This document shows, piece after piece, positions 7,621-16,165 of a stretch of DNA of 47,063 nt. The translations under genes and the position numbers were made by a program. The notes beneath the pieces are model-generated. The model saw only the letters and a list, made by a program, of their open reading frames with translations. It did not search any database and was not told the origin of the DNA. The DNA is from Desulfobacteraceae bacterium 4572_35.1 (GTDB lineage: Bacteria > Desulfobacterota > Desulfuromonadia > Desulfuromonadales > Desulfuromonadaceae). The first letter of the stretch is position 1, and the number at the start of each line of letters is the position of its first letter. The DNA lies in the NCBI GenBank assembly GCA_002084705.1, contig NBLX01000001.1, forward strand, positions 1 to 47,063. Reading direction: 5' to 3'.

Positions 7621-7703
7621 GTGGAGCCAGCATAGAGGGTTGAGGTGGGAAAAATAAGTGCGATAAAGATAAACGAACTGACAACCAAGGATGCGATTCT
7701 CAT
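6144..7703 (-). CDS. Secreted repeat protein, possible beta-solenoid or amyloid-like (truncated by frameshift)
   Basis: I start this at ATG 7703, 8 bp after GGAGG, rather than the longer track start. The first residues, MRIASLVVSSFIFIALIFPTSTLYA, are a clear signal peptide with cleavage after LYA. The mature part is a run of 12 repeats of 35-36 residues built on NLAAGNRxxANQA, with a serine and KG about eight residues later. The regular spacing and small residues suggest a stacked beta-solenoid. The core GNRATANQ fits the curlin pattern GNxAxxxQ of amyloid subunits, but the repeat is longer than curlin's. After about residue 485 the frame is lost and 34 unrelated residues precede the stop. 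Repaired, the protein would be about 800 residues. I do not know its function. Confidence 0.75.
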   Translation of the reverse strand: MRIASLVVSSFIFIALIFPTSTLYAGSTVKGAVLNIPNKIDKNINVAVGKKSSATQSSISLKNLNMTGVVINTNMDKQSLNLAAGNRADATQGSVKLGGKLRGAVINTNMVGTNLNIAAGNRVSANQASVNVKNSNISGAVLNTAVGKNALNIAAGNRVKSGQSSVIMESSKISGAVINTSAAQNMLNIGAGNRVEADQATTKISDSKIKGATVNTVAAQNLLNIGAGNRVNARQGAINIESSKVKGAVVNTAGGQNLLNIAAGNRATANQAATNLQDSKVSGAVVNTAIGQNFLNLAAGNRVKANQASTSATGSTIKGAAVNTIGALGAVNLAAGNRATANQASTTMQDSTLKGAAVNTIIGGTVNLAAGNRVKANQAAFSSKNSTLQGAAINTVGGAAVNLAAGNRADANQAATTLKGSTVKGNVVNTLVGAGVNLAAGNRVKANQAAATIESSTVKGNIINTVGGAGLNLAAGNRASANQAAMLKVTWSTLLPVPDLTLQREIELKLIQHCCRCRT

Positions 7704-7763
7704 TGCAGCGATCCTCCAAATAATTAGTGATGATATGTGAATATTTAAATTGACTAAATTTAA

Positions 7764-7769
7764 ATTATA
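7764..7769 (-). promoter_or_regulatory. Extended -10 promoter of the repeat-protein gene
   Basis: On the minus strand TGCTATAAT gives a perfect -10 with an upstream TGn extension, about 60 bp before the ATG. The -35 region is poor (CCAAAA), which is common with extended -10 promoters. Confidence 0.5.
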
Positions 7770-7823
7770 GCACACCTGCTAATGCTTTTTGGTTAAAAAA
7801 CATATGGTTTCGGCAGACACTAT

Positions 7824-8243
7824 TTAATTTGTTTTTTGTTGGTTGTCCAGTTTGTTAACGATATGGTCAGCAATTTTAAGGATTTCCAGTTCTTGATAGT
7901 TGTAGCGTGAGGTAGAATGATGGTTGCCTATTATCTCGCATATTTTTTTAATTTTTTCAGGTGCCAAGTTTGTGGCGCTCAACATCTTCTTGACCAATGG
8001 CGGGCCGTATTGTTCCTGTGTTTTGCCGGTGTTGTATCCCAGTTCTGCTTCTGATGGTTTAATTCCGACATCATGCAGAATAGCGCTGGCAATTACGATC
8101 TCTTTATCCGCCTGCGGATAATCGTTTAATGTTTCTTCGGCGTGTTTTAATACCTCAATGGCGTGAGTTATGCGCCGATAGTCCTCCTCAAAAAAAATCG
8201 CCATAATTTTTATCAGTTGGCCTTTAAGTCGCTCATTTTCCAT
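7824..8243 (-). CDS. HD-domain phosphohydrolase
   Basis: The 139-residue product starts at ATG 8243 (MENERLKGQLIKI); the track's 35 extra residues are not needed and would run over a small upstream ORF. It is a single HD domain: H in ITHAIEVLKHAE, then ASAILHDVGIKPSEAE with the metal-binding HD pair, then IIGNHHS and LKIADHIVN. Metal-dependent HD proteins hydrolyse phosphate esters, often nucleotides; the substrate here is unknown. It follows two small genes on the same strand and precedes the repeat-protein gene by about 120 bp, with a separate promoter between. Confidence 0.8.
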   Translation of the reverse strand: MENERLKGQLIKIMAIFFEEDYRRITHAIEVLKHAEETLNDYPQADKEIVIASAILHDVGIKPSEAELGYNTGKTQEQYGPPLVKKMLSATNLAPEKIKKICEIIGNHHSTSRYNYQELEILKIADHIVNKLDNQQKTN

Positions 8244-8248
8244 AGGAT

Positions 8249-8362
8249 TTATGCTTCCTGCTGTTTGGTGGTGTAATTTTCTGTGGCAGTGACCAGTATG
8301 TAGCTTCGCATGTAAGGGCCGAAAAGGTCTATTTTTAGCTGTCCACATTGCAGTTGTTCCAT
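8249..8362 (-). CDS. Possible small ORF of 37 residues
   Basis: This ORF is below the track's size limit. It reads MEQLQCGQLKIDLFGPYMRS and ends KQQEA, with its TAA 5 nt before the ATG of the HD-domain gene. The close spacing and natural-looking composition favour a real gene or the remains of one. No good ribosome binding site is seen, and a longer N-terminus without a start codon is open to about 8392. I do not recognise it. Confidence 0.3.
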   Translation of the reverse strand: MEQLQCGQLKIDLFGPYMRSYILVTATENYTTKQQEA

Positions 8363-8393
8363 GCAGTTTACTGCTGCTGGGGCGAGTTTATGT

Positions 8394-8651
8394 TTATTCC
8401 ACTTTTATTCCCAGTTGTGCCAGCGTCTTTATTAGATCTTTGCTGTTGAACCCTTCGGCAAAACATCCGCAGTCGCAGTATGGCTCAAAACCTTTTACCT
8501 GCATGAGCAAACATTCTACAATGGTTTCTTTGCCAGAAAATTCAGTCGAATTTTGGCTAACTTTACGTAATGGGGTAAGTAGTTCCTCCGGTAGTTCGCC
8601 GTGTTTGTATTCTTCATCAATAGCTTTATTTAATTGTTGGAATAGCTCCAT
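8394..8651 (-). CDS. Small Cys-containing protein of 85 residues, function unknown
   Basis: The start is ATG 8651 (MELFQQLNKAIDEEY), 7 bp after AGAGGAA; the 18 extra residues of the track ORF are unlikely. The protein is acidic and largely helical. A cysteine group in GFEPYCDCGCFAEGFN (about residues 55-70) looks like a metal site. No family is recognised. It is the first gene of a short minus-strand run with the HD-domain gene. Confidence 0.65.
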   Translation of the reverse strand: MELFQQLNKAIDEEYKHGELPEELLTPLRKVSQNSTEFSGKETIVECLLMQVKGFEPYCDCGCFAEGFNSKDLIKTLAQLGIKVE

Positions 8652-8705
8652 AATGTGGTTCCTCTTGTTTCGATGTTGGCTGATTGTAAGATTTTCTGCC
8701 GTCAA

Positions 8706-9006
8706 AGATGGCGTAAAATGATATCATTTGCAACAGTTGACTGAAGATGCGTGAATATTACTGTCCTTACTCATAGGGTAATGCAACTATGAATAACCAT
8801 ACGATACGGGACGGTATGGGGAAAATATGGTTGTGTTGTTTGCTGCGATGAAGGTACGCCGGGTGTGTTTGAGTTAGGGAAGGACAAAGCGGATAAAATT
8901 ATGTAAAAAATTGTCATAAACAAAGTGGTTAGTTGGTTTGTTCAGGATGTCACGTAAAATAGGTTATTGTTATAAATTAAATTGTTTTTTTAAGGAGAAT
9001 AGACCT
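8706..9006. other. Intergenic region upstream of pyk
   Basis: It separates two divergent transcription units. A weak plus-strand promoter is possible: TTGACT (8737-8742), 16 bp, TACTGT (8759-8764). An inverted repeat CCATAC (8797-8802)/GTATGG (8814-8819) in the would-be pyk leader could be a regulator site or a leader hairpin. No further gene is supported. Confidence 0.35.
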
Positions 9007-10416
9007 ATGCGGCGAACAAAAATAGTGTGTACAGTTGGACCGGTATCGGCTTCAGAACCGATCTTGAATCAGATGCTCAGCGCTGGAATGGATGTGGCGC
9101 GACTTAATTTTTCCCATGGTGACCATGCTTCTCATGGTAAATTGATTAAGGTTATTCGCGAATTAGCCCAGCGTGCAGGTAAGCCAGTGGCGATTTTGCA
9201 GGATTTATGCGGACCTAAAATTCGCCTGGGTATTCTCCCTGAGGAGGGGATCAGGTTGGTGCCCGGTGAGGTGGTGACACTGTGTGCCCTGGCACAAGTG
9301 CCACCTGAAGCGATACCGGTTGACTGCCCGATTCTGCATGAGGATGTTCGTGTGGGTGATGCCATCATGTTGGCAGATGGCTTGATGGAGTTGTGTGTTG
9401 ATGCGATCGAAGATGGCTTGGTGAAGTGTAGGGTGATCACCGGTGGTATTGCCTATTCGCGAAAGGGGGTCAATCTTCCAGCGAGTAACTTGAGTATTCC
9501 AGCTTTTACCGAAAAGGATAGAGCTGATCTGCTGTTTGGTCTGGAGCAGGGGGTGGATATTGTTGCGCTCTCTTTTGTGCGCAGCGCTGCCGACTTGATG
9601 CAGATACGTACTATGCTGGATGGTGCTGTATCGCGTCCCAAATTGATAGCGAAGATAGAGAAGCCACAAGCTATAGATAATATAGATGAGATTCTTGATT
9701 TGGTGGATGGGATTATGATTGCTCGCGGAGATCTCGGAGTTGAGATGCCGCTGGAGCGGGTGCCGGTGTTGCAGAAGCAGTTGATTAAGCAGGCTCGATT
9801 AAGGGGGCGCAGTGTTATAACTGCCACCCAAATGTTGTCAAGTATGGTTGCCAGTCCTCGTCCGACTCGTGCTGAAGCAACGGATGTGGCAAATGCTATT
9901 TATGATGGTACCGATGCGTTGATGTTGTCCGATGAAACCGCATCCGGTAAATATCCGGTGGTTGCAACCGAGGTTTTAAATCGAATCGCAATTGCTACTG
10001 AACCTCATGTCGGTAATGAACAGGAGATGAGTCAAGAGCTATATTCAAGTACGCCGTCCATATCGTGGGCAGTGGGTAGAGCTGCGGGGTGGTTGGCTAA
10101 TGATCTTGACGCTGGGGCAATTCTTGCTTATACGCAGTCTGGTTTTACTGCTGGTTGTGTCGCCCGTTTTCGTCCTGGTTGTCCTATAGTAGCCATGACT
10201 CCAGATGAACAGAGTTGTCGACAAATGAATTTGTTGTGGGGGGTGGTGCCGGTATTGATCGATGCGTGCAGCAGTATCGACGAGATGTTTGCTCTGGCGC
10301 GCCAGGAGGTGCAACGGCGTAAGCTGGTGGCTGCCGGGGAACGTATAATTGTAACGGCGGGAGCACCGTTGTGGCAGCCTGGTTCGACAAATTTGTTAAA
10401 GGTTATTCAGCTATGA
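9007..10416 (+). CDS. pyk: Pyruvate kinase
   Basis: The product has 469 residues from ATG 9007 (MRRTKIVCTVGP), which follows AAGGAG by 8 bp; the track's earlier start adds 23 residues not found in the family. The enzyme makes pyruvate and ATP from phosphoenolpyruvate and ADP in the last step of glycolysis. Visible hallmarks are ARLNFSHGDH, LQDLCGPKIR, IAKIEKPQAIDNIDEI, MIARGDLGVEMP and ITATQMLSSM. The C-terminal domain is of normal length with no phosphotransfer extension. It is probably co-transcribed with the small HEAT protein 43 bp downstream. Confidence 0.95.
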   Translation: MRRTKIVCTVGPVSASEPILNQMLSAGMDVARLNFSHGDHASHGKLIKVIRELAQRAGKPVAILQDLCGPKIRLGILPEEGIRLVPGEVVTLCALAQVPPEAIPVDCPILHEDVRVGDAIMLADGLMELCVDAIEDGLVKCRVITGGIAYSRKGVNLPASNLSIPAFTEKDRADLLFGLEQGVDIVALSFVRSAADLMQIRTMLDGAVSRPKLIAKIEKPQAIDNIDEILDLVDGIMIARGDLGVEMPLERVPVLQKQLIKQARLRGRSVITATQMLSSMVASPRPTRAEATDVANAIYDGTDALMLSDETASGKYPVVATEVLNRIAIATEPHVGNEQEMSQELYSSTPSISWAVGRAAGWLANDLDAGAILAYTQSGFTAGCVARFRPGCPIVAMTPDEQSCRQMNLLWGVVPVLIDACSSIDEMFALARQEVQRRKLVAAGERIIVTAGAPLWQPGSTNLLKVIQL

Positions 10417-10459
10417 CAAATGGGTTCTATCCGTAAACATGGAAATTGGGGGAAACAAT

Positions 10460-11023
10460 ATGCAGACAGAGCGCCGAGAAGTGTTATTACACGCATTGCA
10501 GGATGACAATGTGAAGGTGCGCCGTGCTGCGGCAGCAGCACTGGAGGCAATTGACAGCCGCTACAGTTTAAGCGTTATTCGGGAGAAGCTGGCTGCGGAT
10601 GATCGTCAGCAGCGTGTGGCTGCGGTGTATGCTTTGCGTTTATTGGATAGTAGTGAAAGTGTAGATCTGTTGCTGGGGCTGCTGAACGATTCTGATGAGG
10701 ACGTGCGTGCGGTTGCGGTACAGGTGCTGGGGGAAAAGCGCTTACCCCAAGCTCTGCCCGCGTTATTGCAAGCACTTAAGGATCCAGTTGTTGCCGTTGC
10801 CGTTTATGCGGCGCTAGCTCTTGGTGGATACCGAGATGTGCGCATTATCCCATATCTGGAGGTGGTTTGTCGTCATGAAAGAAGTGAGCTAACGTGCGCA
10901 GCGTTGGCTGCTTTGGGGGTTATGGGCTTTGCGCAGGTTGAAGCGTTGTTGTGTGAATACGCTAGAGATCAGCGTCCAGATGTTCGTATTGCCGCATTGA
11001 CAGCATTGGGGAATCTACACTGA
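10460..11023 (+). CDS. Small HEAT-repeat protein
   Basis: The protein has 187 residues from ATG 10460 (MQTERREVLLHALQ), 5 bp after GGGGGAAA. It is almost wholly made of five or six HEAT/PBS-lyase-type repeats of about 31 residues, such as DDNVKVRRAAAAALEAID, DSDEDVRAVAVQVLGE and DQRPDVRIAALTALGNL. Such proteins are scaffolds for protein binding; no catalytic residues are seen. It is 43 bp after pyk and ends 17 bp from the convergent HD-GYP gene. Its repeats resemble those at the C-terminus of the HEAT protein at 12392-13975. Confidence 0.8.
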   Translation: MQTERREVLLHALQDDNVKVRRAAAAALEAIDSRYSLSVIREKLAADDRQQRVAAVYALRLLDSSESVDLLLGLLNDSDEDVRAVAVQVLGEKRLPQALPALLQALKDPVVAVAVYAALALGGYRDVRIIPYLEVVCRHERSELTCAALAALGVMGFAQVEALLCEYARDQRPDVRIAALTALGNLH

Positions 11024-11040
11024 AGGAGCCTCAGCCTGGT

Positions 11041-12399
11041 TTATTGCAGGAGCTTCTGTTCGGTACTGCTGGTAAGAGTTTTTCTGATATCGATGTTGTG
11101 GATCAGTGGATCCACTTCGCCAACTATATTTTTACTGCTGTTGTCCAGTTCTATTTCGTACTGGTTGTCCACCTGGTTGCCATAACCGTCTTTTATAATG
11201 CGTACCGTACTGTTTTCTATGTTTAGGTTATCCATGTTGACCACTAAGCCTATTTCATTGTTGAACAGACGCACCACACTTCCTACGGGGAAAGTTCCTA
11301 GTGTTTGTTGCAAAGCATGAAAATAACGTGGATGTAGTTGTGTCCCTGAAAGGTTGCTCATTATGGTGATGGCATCACGGGGGGTGTTGGGGTGTCGGTA
11401 AGGGCGTGTGGTGGTGATGGCATCGTAGGTGTCGGCAACAGTGGCGATATCTACAAGTTCTGAATCTATAAAATCCTGTTTAGGTGCAGGGTAGCCGCAG
11501 CGGTCATAGTGGTGGTGGTGACCTAGAATAATGGAAATCATCTTAGGATGGATATTGTCCATTTCCTGCGCAATCTGTGCTCCAAACTCCGGATGTTGTT
11601 TGATCTTCTGATATTCCTGTGGTGACAACCTGCCAGGTTTTTTAATTATTGCTGGGTTTATTTTCAGTTTTCCAAGGTCGTGAAGGAGACTGCCAACGCC
11701 CAAAATATGGAGATCATCGTCGCTGAGTTGGCAAGCTCGTCCGATAGCCAGAGCGATAACTGACACATTTACCGAGTGGGTGAAGGTGTAGTCGTCGTAG
11801 TCTTTAATCCTGCTCAGTGCCAATAGTGCATAAGGGTTTTTTATGGTCTGGCGCACCATTTTAGCTATGGCAGGAAATATTTCGTTGGATGGTGGCACCA
11901 AGCCGGTGTTGATGAAGTGCCCAACTTTTTCGATGGCGTGGATGGCTTCATCGTAGGTAGCTCGTGCCCCAGTTCTTCCCTTATCGCTATCCTCTTTGCG
12001 GCTCATGTAGTGGATGTTGTTAATATTGTGATGTTCTAATGTCTGGTTGAAATTATCACCGTTAAGGTTGCCCTGAGAAAGTAATGCGGTAAAACGTTGT
12101 AGCTCTTCTAGTTGTAGTTTGCAGGAAATTATAAAACCTCTGATTTTGTGACGTATTAACAGCTTGGCAATAGCTGTTGCGGCAGGATTGTCTTCCTGAC
12201 ATAGATGTTTATTTATAAACAAGGCTTGTTCAATTATGCCGATGTTGATGTCTTGTTCCTTTTGCCACACTGACTGTAATGATTCCCATAGGGAGGTGTG
12301 CAGAGCTACGTTGGCTGGATGCTTGTGCGGGTAGAGTGCTAAACCGTTAAGGGCGGCAGAAAATGTGAGGAGAAGGTGATTGAGTGAATTGTCAGGCAT
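11041..12399 (-). CDS. HD-GYP domain protein, probable cyclic-di-GMP phosphodiesterase
   Basis: The start is ATG 12399 (MPDNSLNHLL), overlapping the end of the upstream HEAT gene by 8 nt; the product has 452 residues. Residues 1-110 form an N-terminal module also present in the upstream protein. The HD-GYP domain runs from about 190 to 390: HSVNVS, SLLHDLGKLKI (HD at 240-241), ILGHHHHYDRCGYP (GYP at 302-304) and DTYDAITTTRPYR. All usual metal ligands are present, so hydrolysis of cyclic-di-GMP (or cGAMP) is likely. A small C-terminal beta-rich domain follows. It is translationally coupled to the HEAT protein, which may be its partner. Confidence 0.88.
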   Translation of the reverse strand: MPDNSLNHLLLTFSAALNGLALYPHKHPANVALHTSLWESLQSVWQKEQDINIGIIEQALFINKHLCQEDNPAATAIAKLLIRHKIRGFIISCKLQLEELQRFTALLSQGNLNGDNFNQTLEHHNINNIHYMSRKEDSDKGRTGARATYDEAIHAIEKVGHFINTGLVPPSNEIFPAIAKMVRQTIKNPYALLALSRIKDYDDYTFTHSVNVSVIALAIGRACQLSDDDLHILGVGSLLHDLGKLKINPAIIKKPGRLSPQEYQKIKQHPEFGAQIAQEMDNIHPKMISIILGHHHHYDRCGYPAPKQDFIDSELVDIATVADTYDAITTTRPYRHPNTPRDAITIMSNLSGTQLHPRYFHALQQTLGTFPVGSVVRLFNNEIGLVVNMDNLNIENSTVRIIKDGYGNQVDNQYEIELDNSSKNIVGEVDPLIHNIDIRKTLTSSTEQKLLQ

Positions 12400-13975
12400 C
12401 GCTTGATTCTCCGCGCAGGCGTAGCGCATGTCGGGCAGCTGTGGCCAATGTGCGCTGATGCCCTTTGCTGGCGCGCTGTAAAGCTTTGAGGCTGGCTTCA
12501 TCTTTGAAGTGGCTCAGAGCTGTAGCGGCCTGGCAGCGGATTTCGTTGTATTCGTTGCGTTTTATGATCTTTGTTTTTTGTAACAGGTGCAGCAGTGTTG
12601 GAATTGCCTTGGGATCGCCAATTTCGCCCAAAGCAACTATGGCGACCTTAATTAGCCCTTTTTTGTTCAGGGTTGGATCAAACTGCGTCGCAATATGTAT
12701 CAACGGTTGAACTGCTATCGGATCGCCAAGAGCACCGAGGGCTAAAATTATTTGCAACGGGAAATTACCAGTATCTGTATTTAGTTGGTGAATAAGTGCT
12801 TGGCTGGACTCTGTACTTTTAATCCGTGCCAAGGCACGAATTGCCTCATTTACAACGCGCGCATCCTGATGTTGAAGCTGTTTTACAAAAATGGGTATGA
12901 GTTGTTTATCTCGGCTCTCTGCAAGGATGGCGATGGCGTTGCGTACCACAAACCAGCGCTCATCCCCCAAACTGTCAATTAAGGGTGAGAATGCTTTTTC
13001 TCCCTGATTTATGAGTAGTTGATTGATGAATTTACGCAGTTTGTGGTTGAGCTCGATGGCAAGACGGTCGATAAGGAAGTTAATAATGTTATTGTCCAAC
13101 TCGCTAATAATGCGTCGAGAGGTCGCCTGCTTGCTGGTGTTTATCGTTTCGTCGATGAGGAGGTTAACTGTTTCTCTGGTGCTCAGAGAACGCAGAGCTT
13201 GTTTTAATACTGTGATGTAACGTTTATCTAGCGATGTATTCTGAAGCCAGAGATCGATTTGCTGGAATGCTGGCAGTGTTTGTTGCGGGATGTTGCCTTG
13301 TAGGGTCAGACGCATATTGCGGGTGAGATGTCCCAGCAGTTTCAGGAATTGATTCTCTTTCTCTGGGACGGGGTTGTGGAGAATTGCATCCAACCGCTGT
13401 AGCAATGATTTTATAGAGTCTGTTTGTTCTTTGATCTGAAGAACGTCTGTGGTGGCGTTGAGAGATCCGATGGAGTTGTCCGAGGCGAAATTTACCTCTG
13501 ATGTTTGCTGAAACTCCAGATTTTGTTTGCGGTTGATAGCTGCAGTCAAATTCATTTCGTTAACGGCAATGGTGGAGATTAGCTGCCGATCGAGCAGAGT
13601 GGTGATGCCCCCTTGAGCAACTATGGTTGCTGGTTCGTTGCTGACAAGCCGTGCAAAATCGAGCAAATGATGACCGCGCAGGTCGTCAAAAACTGTTAGC
13701 ACCTTAATTTTATGATAAAAAAACCGTTGAGCTAAAGCCTCGGGAAGGGGGTTTTTAGTTTTTACAGGGTGGGTGTCTATTAAAAAACCGTGACGCGATA
13801 CACTTAGAACCAAGGGTTCGTGGCTGGTGGCTGTAACTGCATTGAATAGCTGTATTGCTTGTTTAATGGCACCGTTCAATGAAGGATGGCCGTCTGGATA
13901 ATAACAGGTTGCTTTTAGTAGTTTAGCCATGCCTATTAGGGCATTTTCTACTTTTTTTTCGTTTGTGTCATCCAT
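12392..13975 (-). CDS. HEAT-repeat protein sharing an N-terminal module with the HD-GYP protein
   Basis: The start ATG 13975 (MDDTNEKK) follows GGAGG by 7 bp, giving 527 residues. Residues 8-115 carry the same module as the downstream protein: CYYPDGHPSLNGA here against ALYPHKHPANVAL there, then FFYHKIK against LIRHKIR. Residues about 190-300 are helical and of unknown type. The rest is a chain of HEAT repeats (DERWFVVRNAIAILAESR, HQDARVVNEAIRALARIK, NEIRCQAATALSHFKDE). It is likely to be a scaffold acting with the HD-GYP phosphodiesterase. Confidence 0.8.
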   Translation of the reverse strand: MDDTNEKKVENALIGMAKLLKATCYYPDGHPSLNGAIKQAIQLFNAVTATSHEPLVLSVSRHGFLIDTHPVKTKNPLPEALAQRFFYHKIKVLTVFDDLRGHHLLDFARLVSNEPATIVAQGGITTLLDRQLISTIAVNEMNLTAAINRKQNLEFQQTSEVNFASDNSIGSLNATTDVLQIKEQTDSIKSLLQRLDAILHNPVPEKENQFLKLLGHLTRNMRLTLQGNIPQQTLPAFQQIDLWLQNTSLDKRYITVLKQALRSLSTRETVNLLIDETINTSKQATSRRIISELDNNIINFLIDRLAIELNHKLRKFINQLLINQGEKAFSPLIDSLGDERWFVVRNAIAILAESRDKQLIPIFVKQLQHQDARVVNEAIRALARIKSTESSQALIHQLNTDTGNFPLQIILALGALGDPIAVQPLIHIATQFDPTLNKKGLIKVAIVALGEIGDPKAIPTLLHLLQKTKIIKRNEYNEIRCQAATALSHFKDEASLKALQRASKGHQRTLATAARHALRLRGESSDA

Positions 13976-14021
13976 GACCACCCCTCCGGGATGTGATTAA
14001 AACAAGTTGGTGCGTTAGTTG

Positions 14022-15311
14022 TTAAATCGCCAGACTGGCGAAAGCCTGAGCTGCTGCGTCAATGGTTTGATCCAAGTCGTCTTTAGAGTGGGCGATGCTC
14101 ATAAAACCTGCCTCAAATTGCGATGGCGCAATATTTATTCCTGCTTCAAGCATGGAGCGGAAGTAGCGGCTGAACGCTTCAGTATCGCTGGTTAGGGCAT
14201 CATTAAAGTTGTTTACCGGGCCAGAGCACAGATAGGTACAGAACATGCCGCCGACACGTTGTAGGCAGGTGCTTACGCCGGCACTAGTTGCTGCCTGACG
14301 CAATCCAGCTTCGAGGTAAGCGCTTTTCTCTTCAATCTGTTGATAGAAACCATCTTCTTGTAGCAGCTTCAAGGTGGCAATGCCGGCGCTCATGGCTAGA
14401 GGGTTGCCTGACAGGGTTCCAGCTTGATAGATCCCACCTTCAGGTGAAAGTTGTTCCATGAGCTCACGCTTGCCGCCAAAGGCACCGACGGGCAAACCGC
14501 CGCCAATGATTTTGCCCAGACATACTAAATCGCCACGGACGTTAAAGCGTTCCTGAGCGCCACCGTAGGCAACGCGGAACCCAGTCATCACTTCGTCAAT
14601 GATAAGGACAATCCCTTCGGTGTCGCATAGTTCACGCAACCCGGGTAAAAATCCTGCGACAGGGGGTACGCAGCCCATGTTGCCAGCGATTGCCTCGAGA
14701 ATGATGCAGGCGATCTCCCCCTTGTTTACGGCTACTATCTGTTTCACCTCTTCAAGGTTGTTGTAGGTAGCGGTCAAGGTGTATTTGGCGCAATCGGCGG
14801 GAATGCCAGGAGATGTGGGTACGCCAAAGGTCGCGGCACCACTGCCGGCTTTCACCAGTAGGGAATCGGCATGACCGTGGTAGCAACCATCGAATTTAAG
14901 GATTTTGTCGCGACCAGTACAGCCACGGGCAAGGCGGATGGCGCTCATGGTGGCTTCGGTGCCTGATGACACCATGCGAACTTGTTCGATGTTTGGATAT
15001 GCCTCACATACCATGTTGGCGAGTTCAACCTCTTTGTAGGTTGGTGCGCCAAATGAAGCGCCATTGGTAGCTGCCTGTTGAATCGCCTCAACTACCTTAG
15101 GGTGACAGTGACCAAGGATCATTGGTCCCCATGAGCCAACGTAGTCGATATATGCGTGACCGTCGGCATCGTAAATTTTGGAGCCAGTAGCCCGTTCGAT
15201 AAATAAGGGGTTGCAACCGACAGATTTAAAAGCTCGTACCGGGCTGTTTACCCCCCCAGGTATTATTTGTTTAGCTTGAGTGAAATATTTTGCTGATTTA
15301 ATGTGTTTCAT
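14022..15311 (-). CDS. hemL: Glutamate-1-semialdehyde 2,1-aminomutase
   Basis: The 429-residue PLP enzyme makes 5-aminolevulinate in the C5 heme route. The start ATG 15311 ([10 protein letters not shown]) has AAGGGAG 5 bp upstream. Hallmarks: [62 protein letters not shown] and the PLP lysine in [17 protein letters not shown]. It stands alone here; other heme genes lie 20 kb away in the same window. The preceding 190 bp is AT-rich and holds the divergent starts of hemL and coaE. Confidence 0.95.
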   Translation of the reverse strand: MKHIKSAKYFTQAKQIIPGGVNSPVRAFKSVGCNPLFIERATGSKIYDADGHAYIDYVGSWGPMILGHCHPKVVEAIQQAATNGASFGAPTYKEVELANMVCEAYPNIEQVRMVSSGTEATMSAIRLARGCTGRDKILKFDGCYHGHADSLLVKAGSGAATFGVPTSPGIPADCAKYTLTATYNNLEEVKQIVAVNKGEIACIILEAIAGNMGCVPPVAGFLPGLRELCDTEGIVLIIDEVMTGFRVAYGGAQERFNVRGDLVCLGKIIGGGLPVGAFGGKRELMEQLSPEGGIYQAGTLSGNPLAMSAGIATLKLLQEDGFYQQIEEKSAYLEAGLRQAATSAGVSTCLQRVGGMFCTYLCSGPVNNFNDALTSDTEAFSRYFRSMLEAGINIAPSQFEAGFMSIAHSKDDLDQTIDAAAQAFASLAI

Positions 15312-15505
15312 GGTTCTCCCTTGAGCGGCCCCCATGAGCAGCTATTGCTATTTGTGTTTGTAAATTGATATAATTTGTATCCATTAAAGTTTTTAGTATA
15401 TTCGTGAGAAGAATTATTGAAAATAGCATGATCTGATAGTGGTGTCAAGGCGTGCTAATTTAGGTAACAGGTTGTTTTTAAAGGAGTATTGGTGGTGGAG
15501 CTGTT

Positions 15506-16099
15506 ATGATTTTAGGTGTTACTGGTGGTATCGCTTCGGGAAAAAGCACTGTGGCTGAAATGCTGCATGACCTTGGAGCTGTGGTGGTGAGTGCCGACCA
15601 GTTGGCGCGTGAGCTTGTGGTGCCCGGCAGTCAGTTGTTGGATGTGTTGCGGCAGCGTTTTGGGGCGCAAATTATTGCTGCGGATGGCGCTCTTGATCGT
15701 GCCCGTTTGGGAGATTCTGTCTTTGCTGATTCGGCTGCTCGTCACGACCTGGATGGGATAATGCACCCAGCTATAGCGGAATTATCGCAACGGCGTCTCA
15801 AGGAGGCTGTACAGCAGTCCAGTGGTGGTTTGGTGGTGTATGAAGCGCCTCTGTTGTATGAAGCTGGAGCCAGTGGACGGGTTGACAAGGTGTTGGCGGT
15901 TATTGTTGCGGATGCGGTTCAACTGCAGCGTCTGTGCCAACGCGATAATTGCGATATTGATGCAGCACGGCAGAGAGTTGCGGCGCACATGCCTCAGAGT
16001 GAAAAGGCTCGTCGTGCCGATTATGTTATAGATAATTCCGCAGGTGTTGAACATTTGCGACAGCAGGTAGCGGCACTGTATCGGCAGCTTGTGACTTGA
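15506..16099 (+). CDS. coaE: Dephospho-CoA kinase
   Basis: The 197-residue enzyme phosphorylates dephospho-CoA in the last step of coenzyme A synthesis. The P-loop GGIASGKST is at residues 7-15; VVSADQLARELV and VVYEAPLLYEAG (substrate-binding DxD-like and lid regions) follow, and the end has MPQSEKARRADYVIDNSA, typical of CoaE. Length is normal. It is followed directly by a strong bidirectional terminator. Confidence 0.93.
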   Translation: MILGVTGGIASGKSTVAEMLHDLGAVVVSADQLARELVVPGSQLLDVLRQRFGAQIIAADGALDRARLGDSVFADSAARHDLDGIMHPAIAELSQRRLKEAVQQSSGGLVVYEAPLLYEAGASGRVDKVLAVIVADAVQLQRLCQRDNCDIDAARQRVAAHMPQSEKARRADYVIDNSAGVEHLRQQVAALYRQLVT

Positions 16100-16108
16100 A
16101 GATAAAAC

Positions 16109-16146
16109 AACAAAGCGCAGACAGCTATTGCTGTCTGCGCTTTGTT
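16109..16146. terminator. Bidirectional terminator between coaE and the iclR-type gene
   Basis: A perfect 17-bp stem, AACAAAGCGCAGACAGC with GCTGTCTGCGCTTTGTT, has a 4-nt loop (TATT). It lies between the convergent ends of coaE and the IclR-family gene and can serve both. Confidence 0.85.
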
Positions 16147-16165
16147 AGTGATCTGTTTTGGCAGG

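Noticed and set aside
7165-7635. Plus-strand ORF of 156 aa and others opposite the repeat gene (5427-5666, 5685-5978, 6675-7211)
   Set aside because: They are antisense shadows of the repetitive gene with low-complexity content and no ribosome binding sites.
5400-7640. Regular 105-108 bp repeats that could be taken for a CRISPR or tandem array
   Set aside because: The repeats are contiguous, have no unique spacers, keep an open reading frame with a signal peptide and vary at codon third positions, so they are coding.
8790-8852. 20-codon plus-strand leader peptide upstream of pyk (MNNHTIRDG...)
   Set aside because: No regulatory codon run and no adequately spaced ribosome binding site; probably chance.
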